Source: Angiostrongylus vasorum
Taxonomy: Eukaryota > Nematoda > Chromadorea > Rhabditida > Metastrongylidae
DNA: 64,000 nt
Direction: 5' to 3'
NCBI GenBank assembly: GCA_018806985.1
Contig: JADANN010000273.1
Span: forward strand, 434,001-498,000
Position 1 is the stretch's first letter, and the number at the start of each line of letters is the position of its first letter. Below the pieces are notes generated by a model. That model saw only the letters and a list, made by a program, of their open reading frames with translations, was not told the DNA's origin and made no database searches. Position numbers and translations under genes: made by a program. Shown piece by piece: positions 1 to 11,974 of the stretch.

Positions 1-2290
1 ATACAGTCAAGAAGGACAAGGTACGACGTCTTCGGATTCGCCGATACGAGAAGACGCCACCGGTTCCTCGGAAAATGCGACAGTAGGTGGTTGAGTCGAT
101 GGCGTCGGCGTTCGCTTCAACATATGTTTGGAGAAGTTCTGTAGAGAAGGCCACACATTCTTTAAGCTTCTCATTGGGGATTTCAACCCAAAGATTGGAA
201 CCAGGCGAACGTCTGAAGAACACCACATTGCGATCTACGGATTTGAATATAACGAGCAGGGTAAGCGGTTCTCTGAGTTTCAGGACAATATCTTCACTCA
301 TGGTAGCTCGCAATTCCAGAAGTCCCACTATGAACGCTGCAAGTGTGAGTCCCCAATGGAAAGTACCGTAACGAAGTAGAATACATCATAGTAAATCGAA
401 GATTTTACTTTACCGATGCCGCTTTCGTCCCAAAATTCTACAGCGGATCAGACATCGTCGCTTTCATGCAAGATTTCATTTCCCGCTGGAAGAAGAAAAA
501 ATCCGCTAAATTTAAAAAGCGAAGTCCCAAAACCTCCATAAGGTGAGATTTATTCACTTCAATAGTCTGCTGTTGGAAAGATGCCGTTCTTGATAACGTC
601 GAGACGACAGGCTTATTCTATATCTTCACGTTAGCACTACGAATGCCGAGAGTTCGAAGACCACCAAGAGACATCTCTCTCCTGAGATGGGAGCTGATAT
701 ACCAGCATGGAATCATACGAGCAGCAGGTGATCGGGAACTCATAACCGAACTTGTAAAAAGTGCAGACAGGCTGTAAAAGAAGAACTTAAGAAGATAACA
801 GCAGCAGCTATGGTCGAAGCTGCAGAGGCTGGGAGAAGCTTTGGCAAAACGAAACATCGCCAATTACAAAACTGAGATGGTTGCACTCCGACGCTCAGAA
901 GGAACAGTTACAACTTCCTGAAATTCAATGGAGAAAATCGCTCATATTACTCGACTTTCTTTAATAGCCACATCTTCCTGCTTTCATACGAAATAAAAAG
1001 AACATGGAAATGTTGTTCCACTTGTTTTCCTTACCGAAATCCGACGTGCCATTTCGTCGGTGAAAGATCGAGCAACACCGGTTCCCAACGGATAAGATTT
1101 TAGCACCTAGAGAACCTTTCGCCAATTTTCACAAACGCAGTAGCTTGGCTGTTCACGTTACGTATCAGAATGCAGTTTTCAAGACGATAGCAAAACTCAT
1201 TGAAGGATCGCGAGAGGCGAGAGACCGCTTTGTCTCACGCTAATCGATTTAAAGAAGGCTTTTGCCTCAGCTGAAATAGAAGCAGTCATGGACGCCCTGG
1301 GCTGTCAATTAGTCCTCAATGAGTATGTGAAGATTCTTCGTGAGCTCTATAAAAATTTCACAAGGAAAATTTCACCATTCTACCACAACCATAACATCAA
1401 CGTCAAAATAGCTGTTAGGCGAGGAGACGCCATCTTGCTAAAATAATTTAACGCTGCCTTGGAAAACGTCATGTCAGCATTCGAATAGGACAACATGGGA
1501 ATGGAATTCGATGTTCGACAATTACACCGTCTTCGCTTTACTTATTACAACGCTCTTATAACACCATGTCTTAGCCAAGTAGAACGGATGTTCGTCGGCT
1601 TTGACAACGCCTTTGGAAAGACTGTTCTTCGACTAAATCTCTCAAAAACAATGTTCATGAGGTTTCGTACGCGCCCCATTCATGCACAATGGAAGGAATA
1701 TCTCCGAATGCTCCAGTTATGTCTATCTGGGTCGGGAAATCAATATGATGAACGACTTAGCTCCAGAGCTAAGCAGAAGGAAACGAGCGGCTTAGGGAGC
1801 TTTCAAAAGCGCTGGAGATGTAATTAGGAGAACAAAGAACATCCAACTCCGTGCCCACTATTTCGACTCCATGATTCATCCTGCTTTAACGTATGCATCA
1901 GAAACCTGGTGGCTACGCAAGCAGAACAAGGGATCACTCAGCGTTATTGGACGCATAGTCGAAAGGACGATGCTAGGAGTATCCCTTGTCGCACCAAAAG
2001 GGCAAGGAATCCAAGATCCGACCTGCATTAACGATTAAAAATCAAAGATGCTACAACCGATGGACAAGATCCGTTGGCGATTGGATTCCTTGGGTTGTCA
2101 AACGCACAGCAGGAATACCTCTGACCGAAAGCTTTGAGTCCTTCGGGAGAAACCTCGAGAAAAGATATAGTGCTCAACGAGTCTCTAGAGCGTGCTGAAC
2201 CAAATGTTGCGCAGCACGAGGAAATGGGAGGTTTACCGGCGCCCGCTCGAGTACCTTACGACCACAGGCACAACAGGTGAAATACGTGTG
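1..2290 (+). mobile_element. Degenerate RTE-like LINE (family 1), 5' truncated by window edge
   Basis: Remains of a non-LTR retrotransposon with an EEP (APE-like) endonuclease followed by a reverse transcriptase. Around 128-379 the endonuclease motif LIGDFNPKIG is readable. At about 1230-1270 the RT stretch DLKKAFA is seen, and 1495-1830 aligns by eye with the RT palm and the following domain of the copy at 56930-60310. The catalytic FADD tetrad is destroyed: after the conserved RQLHRLRF the residues are TYY (about 1515-1550). The C-terminal part (RSVGDWIP) ends near 2200. Many frameshifts and stops make this a dead copy. The 5' part lies outside the window. Confidence 0.85.
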
Positions 2291-3770
2291 ACTTTGGTCC
2301 ATGAGTTCTGAAAAGTTGAAAGGAAGTCGAAAACGAAGGGATTCCGGCAATTCTCATGTATGAAATCGGGACAAGTTTTGATTAATAGCTCAGATTTTTA
2401 ACAAGGTAGCCGATTCACAGATATTTCCAGCTTTACTATTATACATTGTCAATTCATTAGTATTGTTGAAACTGTTGATTAGGAAGCCACTCCCGCGTTG
2501 TTTTGAACCTTTTTATTTGTCCGAATTCTTACATAAAGGCTTTTTTTCTTCCAGGACTGTATTTGCTAGATCGAACCGTTATTTGAAACATGCGTAAGCC
2601 GATAGTGGCTGCATTTTATCCATAACTACAGCACCTGCGTTCTGAGTGAATTGTATGAATTGCGTTTTGAGATCTCCCAGATTTGGCCGAGCGCTTACTG
2701 TGGAGTGAATTTCTGGACTTCGAAAATTATTAGAGTCAGATTACGTAACTCGGCACCACATGCAGAACGTGCAGCTGCTTCTTAACAAAAGATCTCCAAA
2801 TGCTGGTTACTGATGTCGCGTGCTGTCAAAAGTAGTCGCTCTGATCACACACTAGAGTTCATCTCAGGTACTTATCTATCAAAGCAGCGGTCTGCCAGTG
2901 GAGCTCATCTACGTTGGTAGTACAGTCGACCTGTCTTCGAGCCTTCTTCAGAGTTTCTCTGTATAGCATTCCGCACCGGTCCCATCGGCAGAGTAGGAGA
3001 AAAGGCACATGAAATTTCTGGAAAGGAGTGTAAAATTGGCGTAGTTTTCCCTGTGTTTTCGTAAACCTTTTTTCTTGTTTCTTTTTATATTGCATCCAAT
3101 AAGAGAAATTCTGTTCTAAAAAGCTTTCTCTCTTACAAGTCTAAATGGCCAGAGGCTGCTGGAAACCAGCGTTTTATCTGGACGCATTATTGTAACACAG
3201 TTTTGCTCTGGAAAATCGTAATGATCTGTGATCAAGACAGCGGCTCTGTTCGACAACAGTGGTGTAAAAGGTTATGGTGACTCCACCTCCTGCCATAGGC
3301 AACCCGATTCTTTAGGAGTCCGCACCATATCCTTGAACTGCTGTGGAATTCATTGGGACTAAGCGATGGAGAAGAATGTATTCCCTGTGCCTCCACGGTA
3401 GCGTTGTTTATAGCCGAGCGCTTTGTTGGTACGTGGTTAATTTTCCGCTTGGCTTTTTCACCTGGCATTGCAACTTGTCGTAGACAAAGGGATGCCGACT
3501 CCCATCAGCTCGAGTGTCGCGGTTTATGCCACCGCTTACGAAACGCGAGAATCAGCGTAGCTACTTATGCAACTAGTCGATTTTAATGCATTCATATTTT
3601 TTCTGCTCACATTTACAAGTTTTCACTTCTTTATAGCCATTTGGTAACCTTCAGTTGTTTTCTTATTACACCACACTCAAACATAGTACCTTTCTGAGCC
3701 GTTTGAAACAGAAAAAAATTTTCTGTATAGTTCATTATTTTTTCCGCTAAACTATGGAATTCCCTTCTAG
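2291..3770. other. No gene recognised; probably intron of the GCP2-like gene
   Basis: Both strands were read. The frames at 2859-3095 (minus) and 3353-3586 (+) have no family resemblance and no matching splice signals. Since the first visible GCP2 exon starts at 3771 with a phase-0 acceptor, this stretch and the LINE before it most likely belong to an upstream intron. Confidence 0.4.
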
Positions 3771-5915
3771 GATTATATTCCCGCATTGGGTGAAGCTTTG
3801 AAACCTTTGAAGTTTTTCCATTCATCCATACAGCCTGCGTTGCAGCAACTGGCTCATATGGCTAGAGCAGCTGAGGACTTCCTCCACTTAAGTAGGAAGT
3901 TTGAGAGGATCATGAATTTCACACACTCTGCCTTCTCCCAGAATCCATTCGATTCACGGCACCTCACGGCTGTCAACGAACGACTCGTGAAGTAGGTATT
4001 TGAGCGTGAACAAGGCCGTCAACAAATGAAATCTCAACCTGAGGTTATAGAGATGGAGGCTACCATCATATTACAATACACAGTTTCCTAGATGCGTGGA
4101 AAATTTCTCGGGCTGGGAAACGAACTTGAAAAAAAGAGTGGTGGATCGACTTTCTATTTAACGTCGGCATTGGATTACAAATCTGTCGTTTTCTTTCTCA
4201 GCAATGGCGAGGTTGTTATTCAGCACGCGTTTGCTTCCACACAAATAGAACACATACAACACAACCGTAGCTAACGTTCCGGTGGCATCGCCTTCTTTAG
4301 AGCCTGGAAGGGTATACTGATATATAATTTACTAGGCCAAACACTTCAACAACACATATAGAAAGATGAGAATCTAAATGGTAGTCACATGGTCAACAGC
4401 TTCTCGAAAAACCCACCGTTTTCCTTTTACGTGCCTTCCACTGAGGAAGAGCCGCTGATCAGTAAGGCACGTAAAAACGGCTCTGAAGAAGGCAATACTG
4501 CTGAAACATCAGCTACGATTGTGTCGTATGTGTGTTATTGCATGGAAGTAAACGTATGCTTCAACGAAGCTGAGATATTTGCAAAACTCTGGACCGCAGG
4601 TGCCTATGGTGGGGAACGAACGCGCTATTGTCCTTTCCCGGGGAGTAACGCGTTCACCACCACACCATGCGGGTCCTTCGTTTCGCCTGCCTGTCTCTCA
4701 GCTAGTTCTATCGACCCTTTTTTTGCTATCAGCAATCACCCGTCAACGGGATTGATCTGGGGAGCCCAAATCGGCATTGAACCCAGGATGAATCCCGTTG
4801 ACGGGTGATTGCTGATGGCAAAACAGATCGATAGAACTAGCTGAGAGACAGGCGAAACGAAGGACCCGCATGGTGTGGTGGTGAACGCGTAACTCCCCCG
4901 GAAAGGACAATAGCGCGTTCGTTCCCCACCATAGGCACCTGCGGTCTAGAGTTTTGCAAATATCTCAGCTTCGTTGAAGTTATATTTCGCAATATACCCT
5001 GCCGTCAAAAAAGAGTAGGCAGTAAGTAAAAAGGTTAAACGTATGCTGTTTAACAACCACGCGATTGCTGAGAAAGAATTCGAAAGGTTTTCTCACAGTA
5101 TTGTTGCAGAGTGCAGTAAGATAGAGTAATGGCTACCAGAACATGATACAATTATCATACTTTTTTCACATATCCCTTCTAATAATCATTTTATCTGAAC
5201 ATTTCACTACCGACAGCGTTTATCGATGCTTCATCAATCCTCGTGGCACTGCGTTGGCACCCCAATCTCGACACGTTCTCTATTCGATTAGTGATCAAGA
5301 CAGCTACTCTAGCAGACAAATGGCTGCTGTCTATGATGCAGTAAGTGGAGAAGAGAGCCTGTTTTTAACGACTATTGTTTCTTATCAGTTCTACTTTGTT
5401 GGAATTACGGATTATGGCGTTTGCTTAATAGTTGGCTTAGGTTATATATTGAATAGTTGACCTAATACTTTCTTTGGCATGGCGCTTTAGTCCAAACACA
5501 CCCAACAACAGCATTTACTCGTTGTGGACTTTTTTTCACACGAAGTCAACACACATAATATTTTGGCATTCTTCTTCCTATGTTATCAACTTCAACACCT
5601 GGCGGGGTGATTGTATTCGCAAGGATCATTGTGATTGTTTAAGCTTTGAATGGTTGTCGTCTCTGCAGAAATCTTTTAGTAGTCAGAAGAGAAATTTATA
5701 ACTCGAGACAACCAGTGTCACTGATGAATCAGTCTGTTTTTGTGCCAAGAAATCGTGGACGCTCAAAGTAATCGTATTTATCGTAGGTTGATGCCTTCTC
5801 AAAAGCGGAGTCAGCTCAGCAGCGATTAGCGCTTGGTGCCACCATTGCCAATCAGATTTCGATAGTACAACACTCTATTCAATGTGCTACGAGCACTCTC
5901 AGGGATCTAATTTAA
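3771..5915 (+). CDS. Glutamate carboxypeptidase II-like (M28 family), last three exons
   Basis: This is the C-terminal helical (transferrin-receptor-type dimerisation) domain of a membrane-anchored zinc peptidase that cleaves acidic dipeptides and folate polyglutamates. Exon a is 3771-3991 (acceptor cttctag, donor GTAGGT, leaves phase 2) and reads DYIPALGEALKPL, then AAEDFLHLSRKFERI, then LTAVNERLV. Exon b is 5217-5340 (donor GTAAGT, phase 0) and contains RCFINPRG, RHVLYSI and YDA, the family's segment for the end of the dimer interface. Exon c is 5787-5915 (acceptor tcgtag) and encodes a final helix from AQQRLALGATIAN to STLRDLI and a TAA stop. All phases agree. The catalytic zinc domain must be upstream of the window. 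The first intron carries nested foldback repeats. Recognition rests on motif order recalled from the family, so the symbol is left blank. Confidence 0.8.
4165..5095. repeat. PLE-type foldback repeat, interrupted by a second element
   Basis: Inverted arms: the left arm starts near 4185 (ttctttctcagcaat) and carries AACGTTCCGG...TCTTTAGAGCC near 4275. The right arm runs from 4470 to 4560 and resumes at 5048, ending near gattgctgagaaag (5070). The right arm is split by the hairpin element at 4561-5035. It is related to the repeats at 16744-17200 and 23100-23625. It lies in an intron of the GCP2-like gene. Confidence 0.65.
4561..5035. repeat. Foldback element with 12-bp target duplication (copy A)
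   Basis: A hairpin with arms of about 200 bases. GAGATATTTGCAAAACTC near 4570 is mirrored by its complement near 4955, and the arms meet around 4790. It is bounded by the perfect 12-base direct repeat taaacgtatgct at 4549-4560 and 5036-5047. One end is A/T-rich (agtaagtaaaaaggt) and the other ends at tcaacgaagctgag, so the termini are not symmetrical. The same sequence family occurs at 25900, 53395, 60718 and 62716. Confidence 0.8.
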
Positions 5916-8900
5916 ATAGCACTGTTGCATACAGTTGCTGTTATTTTTTCCCTATCATGAGTACATTGTTTATTTTAGTTCTGCTGTGCTTTTGTTTGCT
6001 GGCATGATAGCCTGGAAGAAAATTGTTCATACAGTGTTGAGAATGTGCATGTTTGTGCAAGAAAAGTAAAAATTTGTAAACCAATGCCTTATAATTGATC
6101 TTGTCTGGTACGTCACCATGATGGGCGGTGACTGTATGAGAAGGATACAAATGAGAAATATACAGAGAATCACTCTTGTCGTGATGGTAGACCATCCAAG
6201 TAACCAAGTAAAAAATTTAAGAGTTAAGTGCTGCAAGTGCTTCTCTTCTGGATGATGGGCATTCATTCTTAAAAAAATATACTAGATCTAAACATTTCAC
6301 CGTCAAGCCACACTTCTATGAAGGTTCTGCGCCAAGTTAGTAGGACCCTAAAATTCACTCCATTGCAAAAGAAAGTCATAGGATATTAATGATATTGTCA
6401 AGAAGAAGCTTTACCACTTTTCCGACAAGCCAAAATTTCTTTACATTTTAAGGAACAGGTTAACGTTTTTTTGACCAAAAGAGTCTGGGTAGTGAGCCAC
6501 AATTTCCAGAGAGAAAGTTCATGCAAGCAGTTAAATTAAAACTCATTACTTCACAAGAAGCTTGCACTACGAGGTCTTTACATTTTATTGCAGCTTATGC
6601 GCATTCTAACTTGTTGTTGTATGCACTACGTAAATTTCAAAACACATCGTTCAAGCGCTTTTTTCGTCGTGGTTGAGGTACCAACTAACGCACTTTCTGC
6701 ATAACAAAGCGCTGAATCGAGAACGTGATCCGTAAGTTTCGGTCCTCTCAAATGGTCGATGGATTCTCTGAGGGACTCGAACCTCGCCCAGGGCGCTCTC
6801 TTGCCTCCCTATAATTGTTACCCCATATTGTTCTCTTTGTTCGTTAACTGTTCATATATGCAGTGTATTCGCAATCAGAGCATCACCTGCATTGGCTTGT
6901 TTACCCTGACCCCATAGTTTTTTTTTCCGATTTAGTGCGGTCCCTTCCTTTTCCGCGTTTCGAAAGATCTTTGAAAAATCGTATCTGCTTCACTGGTACA
7001 TCTTCAAAAAGATATCGTCAAGAAAACGAAGATTAGACTATAATTTATCACTAATGTGTGCATTACTCTCATCCCAATCCTTCGTCACCACTTGCGATTT
7101 CACAGTAAACAACTTGGGCGAGACGGTGTCGATTTTTCTGACTACTAGGAGATACATAGGGGCTGATAGAATAGCTGTTTTAGTCGTGTTTCATTTGCTA
7201 GAGTTCTGTAGCACACGGCTACTCCCTTGATTGAATAACGCTGGTATAGTCGCATTCGTTCTGACGTTGAGGGCTTTTTTGCAAAAAAGAAAATTCATGA
7301 CATAGGATAAAATTTGTAAGATCCTGTAGAGTATGATCCATAGGCACACTACGCGGTAGTGGAGAAGTTCTCGTTAATCACCTTACTGAAGCAGAATGCT
7401 CATTTGCGGGCTGCTTTACTGGTCTGTGATCCCTCTTTCTGAAAAGTTGATGTTGTTTGAGCTACGGAAACGATATATAAATAGTTGATAGCTTACATTT
7501 CGATAAAAACAGGATTTGGCTCTATCTGGTGTTGAATCTGTACCTTCTTCCAAGCCTTCTATCGCAACTTGAACTAAAATGAAATGAAAAAGGTAGGTGA
7601 CTGGAGTAAGGCACCTGTTTTTATTTTGCTCTTTAGTATTTCCGTTTATCTAGACAGCAGACAAGCCACTTGAACTCGTTAAAAAGCTGTTTACTACTAT
7701 CCACAGAAAATAGTTCGAAAAAGATACCAAATAGCCGTATCCAAGAAATTGTTTCTAGGAAACTGTTCAACACGCACCACTTGACATGAATTGGGTACAA
7801 CGCATCTGAAGCGAAATTTACGAACGGTTTCAACATTAAGTCGGCTTATCTGAGCTCATTTAGACTTTAATAGATAAACTACAGACCAGGTGATATCTAC
7901 AGAACCTTACAGATTACAAGAAATTCTTTCTCATATTCGATCCATGATGAAATTCTGGTTTTCATGAGGTCATGAAACCTACTTCCTCTGCTTCTTTTTT
8001 CGGGTCAAGGCTCATAGTGCAAGAGCAAAAGCAAAGTCAGCGTTCATGAACACTTCGTTAGCGTTGGAAATTTTAAGAATTCGAATTTAATTTCTGATTT
8101 TCTCCGAGAGCTCTGCTTCTAAACACACCAGGATTTGAATAATGTTTTTTTAAAAAATTGTGTAAATGACTAATGCGATGAATCAAAGTCTCTTCCATGA
8201 ACGTGTTGAGTTCTCAATTACTGAACTACTCTAATGGTCTAGAAATGATCTTCACTTGTCGGAAAACCGATTTCGAATGTTGTATGTTAAAAATGATGCA
8301 TTTGTGACTTTCATTATCATAATGGGCGCACTCGCATATGAGAGCCGTTTTTGTTAGCTGTAAAGTAGGAAAACAAAGAGAGAGAGAGATGGGAAAGGCT
8401 AACATAATCCATGTCATCTCTTCTTGAGTAAGGAGCTTTGTTTCGCAATCGTAAATTTTTGGATCCGAGAGGTGCGCAGTCCTGAGCTAAAGAAGAGAAA
8501 CGTTGAAAATGGAGTTATATTGGTTACACTTTCAGCCGAGCAATATAACTTGCAGTATTTGTCTAAGAGTGAAACAATCATAGTCGTTGAAGTATACAGG
8601 GAGCTACAGTGAAGAAACTACAAAACATTTCTTATATTAAAAAGAGATTCAAAAAAATGAAGGAATAAACCACACTTGCCTTGAATTGCACTTTGTTGTA
8701 CTTAATCGGTCCCTAAAACTGATATTCCTTTAAGCAATCTGGAAACGTCTAACATTCAATCGTATCGTGATCGAATAGCGTTGGAATATTTTGAAACATC
8801 ATGCGGCATTTGCGGCGAATGCCAATCACAACATTGAAGGCAAACGAGACTCAGAAGCATAGGGCTCATTCCTTTGCCAACAGTCATACCATACGGTCTC

Positions 8901-10094
8901 TGGTGAGGGCCAATATGCTACTTCGTTTACAGCTTCTGAGCCCTTTATTAGAATTGCTAACTGCTTATGTCCTCTATTAAGGGCTACATTTAAAGCGATC
9001 TTTGTGAACCATGTTACGACATGTCCATTATCTGGGATTGGTCAAATAGCCACACATTTGTAGCTGTGGATTTGGCAATCCCAGCAAATGTACATTTTCC
9101 GCTTTGCTGATAGTTTGCGACACAATGCTTTTCAATTCCGCTGCAATCTTGCCGAGCAGTCTAGTTGATGTGCGCTATCATTACGTTGCGAAAGTGAAGA
9201 TATCACTCGACTGCAATTCATATTCACTACTCAAGTTGTTCCTACACTAAATTATTTGATTTAACACTCGATTTTTTACTTTTATTTTCTGCCTAGTCAT
9301 TTTTCACGGGTGAGTGTTCTGTGAAATACAAACCACGAAATGTTGAGATATGAGGAAAACTGGGAACCTCCGCTGGACTTCGAACCTGCCTCTACCTTTT
9401 TTGAGACCCCACGTGCTCTTGACTGCACCAACAAAGGCCCTTACTTTACCTTACTCTCAGCCAGTCTTTCTTTACTCTAATATAAGAGCTATATGCAATC
9501 ATTCTTCAGCAGGAGCGAATTTGGTTGGGGGAGTAGGTGGGGTTGAGGGGCAAATCAGAGTCGGAAGTAAAGAGAAAAGAGAAAACTAGCTGAGAGAAAT
9601 GTAATTCAAGGACCTCAATTAGTGTAGTGGATAGCACATTATCCTCCAAAAGAGTAGTTGAACTCTCAAAGTCTTCCTGAAATCCCGAGTATTGCTCATA
9701 TCTAAGCCTTCTTGTGATTGTATTGAGCAATCAATATCTGCAACCAAATAGCAGTCATAAGCATTCTGATGTTATCTACCACTGCTTCTGAGGAACAGGA
9801 ATGTTGTCAAACTCAAATTCGTATACAATGAAGTGTTTGCCATAACATATATCTGAAGACCGTTCTTTTTATGCGTTTTTAGGAACTCTTCTCAACATGC
9901 GAAGAAAGTAACTAGTAGTTCAACAAACAACATTATATAGATTACGGCTAAAACTACATCTTCTTTCTTCAGAGAGCAAAGAAGAGATTTTGCGCATAAC
10001 GCCCAACGTGAATTGAATGCAATGCACTTGGTACAAAAAATAGTAACCTCTCTTGATTTTAAACAAGCAAGTGTCAGCAGTAATCAAACATATT
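5916..10094. other. Intergenic stretch, nothing recognised
   Basis: About 4 kb downstream of the GCP2-like stop. Reading frames are short, hydrophobic or low-complexity and lack paired splice signals. A short (ga)n run lies at about 8375-8390. The frame at 8424-8612 looks mildly protein-like (ELKKRNVENG) but has no supporting evidence. Confidence 0.4.
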
Positions 10095-10200
10095 TTTTTA
10101 TTTTTTTAATGGCCCGTCTTCACGTCTACGGTGCGGATCCCAGCACTTCTCACATTCGATTCTTTTCCTCACATCCACCAAGAGTACCTCAGTGATTTTT
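10095..10200 (-). repeat. 3' end of tRNA-SINE family 2
   Basis: Contains the family 3' end (complement of ggcccgtcttcacgtctac, 10111-10130) preceded on the + strand by a T-rich run, which is the A-rich tail of a minus-strand copy. The tRNA-like head is missing. Confidence 0.65.
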
Positions 10201-10458
10201 AAGTTTGAATCTAGATGTTCTTTTTATGGGGACGCAAAGTCGTCTACCCGTCTCTCCATTGTATTCTTCACCGTACGCCTTACAATAGATAAAGTATATT
10301 GTACCTGAACTCATATAATCCGCGTCCCTCTCGTTAGAACAGACTACACAGTTTTTCTGAGCCACACTAACGACTATATGGAGCTGACTGCGGGCTAGTC
10401 GGCGACGTAGCATATTGAGTGCTACAGAATTCTCATGACCGCTTTTCGAGAACAACAA
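10201..10458 (-). mobile_element. Penelope-like element fragment, GIY-YIG endonuclease domain
   Basis: The minus frame shows a Cys-containing lead (CVVCSNERDADYMSSGT) and then the GIY-YIG nuclease start, TIYFIYCKAYGEEYNGETGR. The family's GIY reads TIY here and YIG reads YNG, so the first-strand nicking nuclease is probably inactive. Only this domain is left; the reverse transcriptase is absent. It resembles the equivalent part of the copies at 20370-22640 and 35110-36545. Confidence 0.75.
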
Positions 10459-10514
10459 CTTATAGCAACCTCCATCAGCTCTGAAACAATTAAGTAAACC
10501 TACTTATATGGATA

Positions 10515-10600
10515 GTTGAACGGTCCTTATGCACGAATTGTGCGGACCCCAGCACATTTGCCACTCATTTCTTTCTCCAAGGCTCTTCCGCAGCTGGCAT
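10515..10600 (-). repeat. Short fragment of tRNA-SINE family 2
   Basis: Diverged match to the 3' end (cacgaattgtgcggacccc, near 10531) of the SINE at 17503-17895. Only a few tens of bases are convincing. Confidence 0.4.
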
Positions 10601-10699
10601 TTATTACTACACCTATTAAACGTGTTGCAGTAGGATCAAGCTTCGGTTTCCTTTTCTTTTTCCAGCAATCCCTCAATAGTAGTGGAGATGCGATCCGAT

Positions 10700-11890
10700 C
10701 TTCTTACTTGAGGAACTGAGGGCGAATTCTGCACAACTTTTCAGTCCTTCGTCCAGCAGCTTGTAGTTTTTCGCTCGGGTCTTCCTTAATCTGCCAGTCA
10801 CGTTTGGATAGGGCTTCGTTCAGAATGTTCTCGTCGTATACAGCTAGACTTTTTTCCTCGTGGTCGGTGACACGAAGTTTTTTCCAGCTTACGGCTAAAT
10901 CGAATCTTGGCACGAAGAAAGCGATGGTCGGAACCAGTACAGAATAACGGGACTACCGATATGTCAAGTATGCACCATCTTCCGCTTGTCAGAACATTGT
11001 CGATCTCCGCATGAGTCGTGCAGTTAGGGAGACTCTTATGTCAAGCGGCGGCTTTCTTTCTACTGGAAAAACGACTTCCATGGAAGAGGCATTCTGCATA
11101 CGGGAGTCCTGCAAAAGAATTTCCATTCCCATTTCTTTCTCCTAATCCAAAATTTCTGATCATGTATTCGCTCTCGTTGGCCTTTCCTATTCTGGCGCTG
11201 AAGACTCCGACAACAATTTATAACACGTTTTATCGTTGCGGATAACTTCCTCGAACAGATAGTAGAATGCATCCAATTCGTACTTATCAGAGGTACCGGC
11301 CGGTGGGTAGCAGTTGATGATTGTCATCTTCTTGTGACGTATCTGTTGAAGACGGTGGATCGCTATGAGAGCGGAGAGGATCTCGTGCGAGTCGCGGAAA
11401 TAGACAATAGACGGATGCACGACAAAGCCTACGTTGGCAAAATTTCGTGACGCGACCTTTTCTACGCGGATGTAAAGGGTCTCATTGTTTAGCTAGCTTA
11501 TGTCGGTCCTCCTGATTTTTTGATTCTTGCAATGCGACCACATGAAATTCTTTGCGATTTGCGGCTTCCAGAAAGGCGTGAAGATCAGCGTTTGTAGGAA
11601 GTGTTCTGGAATTATACGTGCAGAGCAAGAAACAATCTCCATGGCGTGCAGTGCGTGTGTTCGTCAGATCTAGTTCCCGTGACGTTCCGTGTAACCCGAG
11701 ATTTTGTGGCCTCTCACCGGTCGCTTCACCGCCTGATGTCATATACGGGAGCACCCAGTGAGAAGGGGACTGAGACTTGCCTACTGCTGGTCGAGCAATT
11801 TGATTCTCCCTGGAACCCTGAGTTAACCTTGCAAGGGCCTATCACGTCTTCACCACGATGTCGATCCTAGGGAAGAATCAACACGGTCTC
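10700..11890 (-). mobile_element. LINE family 2 fragment (endonuclease to linker)
   Basis: Read from 11890 down: a short 5' module, then an EEP-type endonuclease start (HGDCFLLCTYNSRTL, 11600-11650; HVVALQESKNQ), a middle part (KKMTIINCYPPAGTSD, 11290-11340) and a linker (LSKRDWQIKEDP, 10770-10810). Frames shift between these blocks, so the copy is dead. No reverse transcriptase is left. It is clearly different from family 1 next to it. The copy at 36640-37905 repeats the same blocks and continues into the RT. Confidence 0.8.
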
Positions 11891-11974
11891 TAACAAAATA
11901 AGATAAAATTAAACGGCAATAAAAAAAACCACAGTGTTGCAGGTATTCTACTGAATAGTAATTTTTCATCCTGA

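Noticed and set aside
4389..4808. 139-codon plus frame
   Set aside because: It crosses the left arm of the foldback element and the end of the PLE-type repeat; composition follows the repeat, not a protein.
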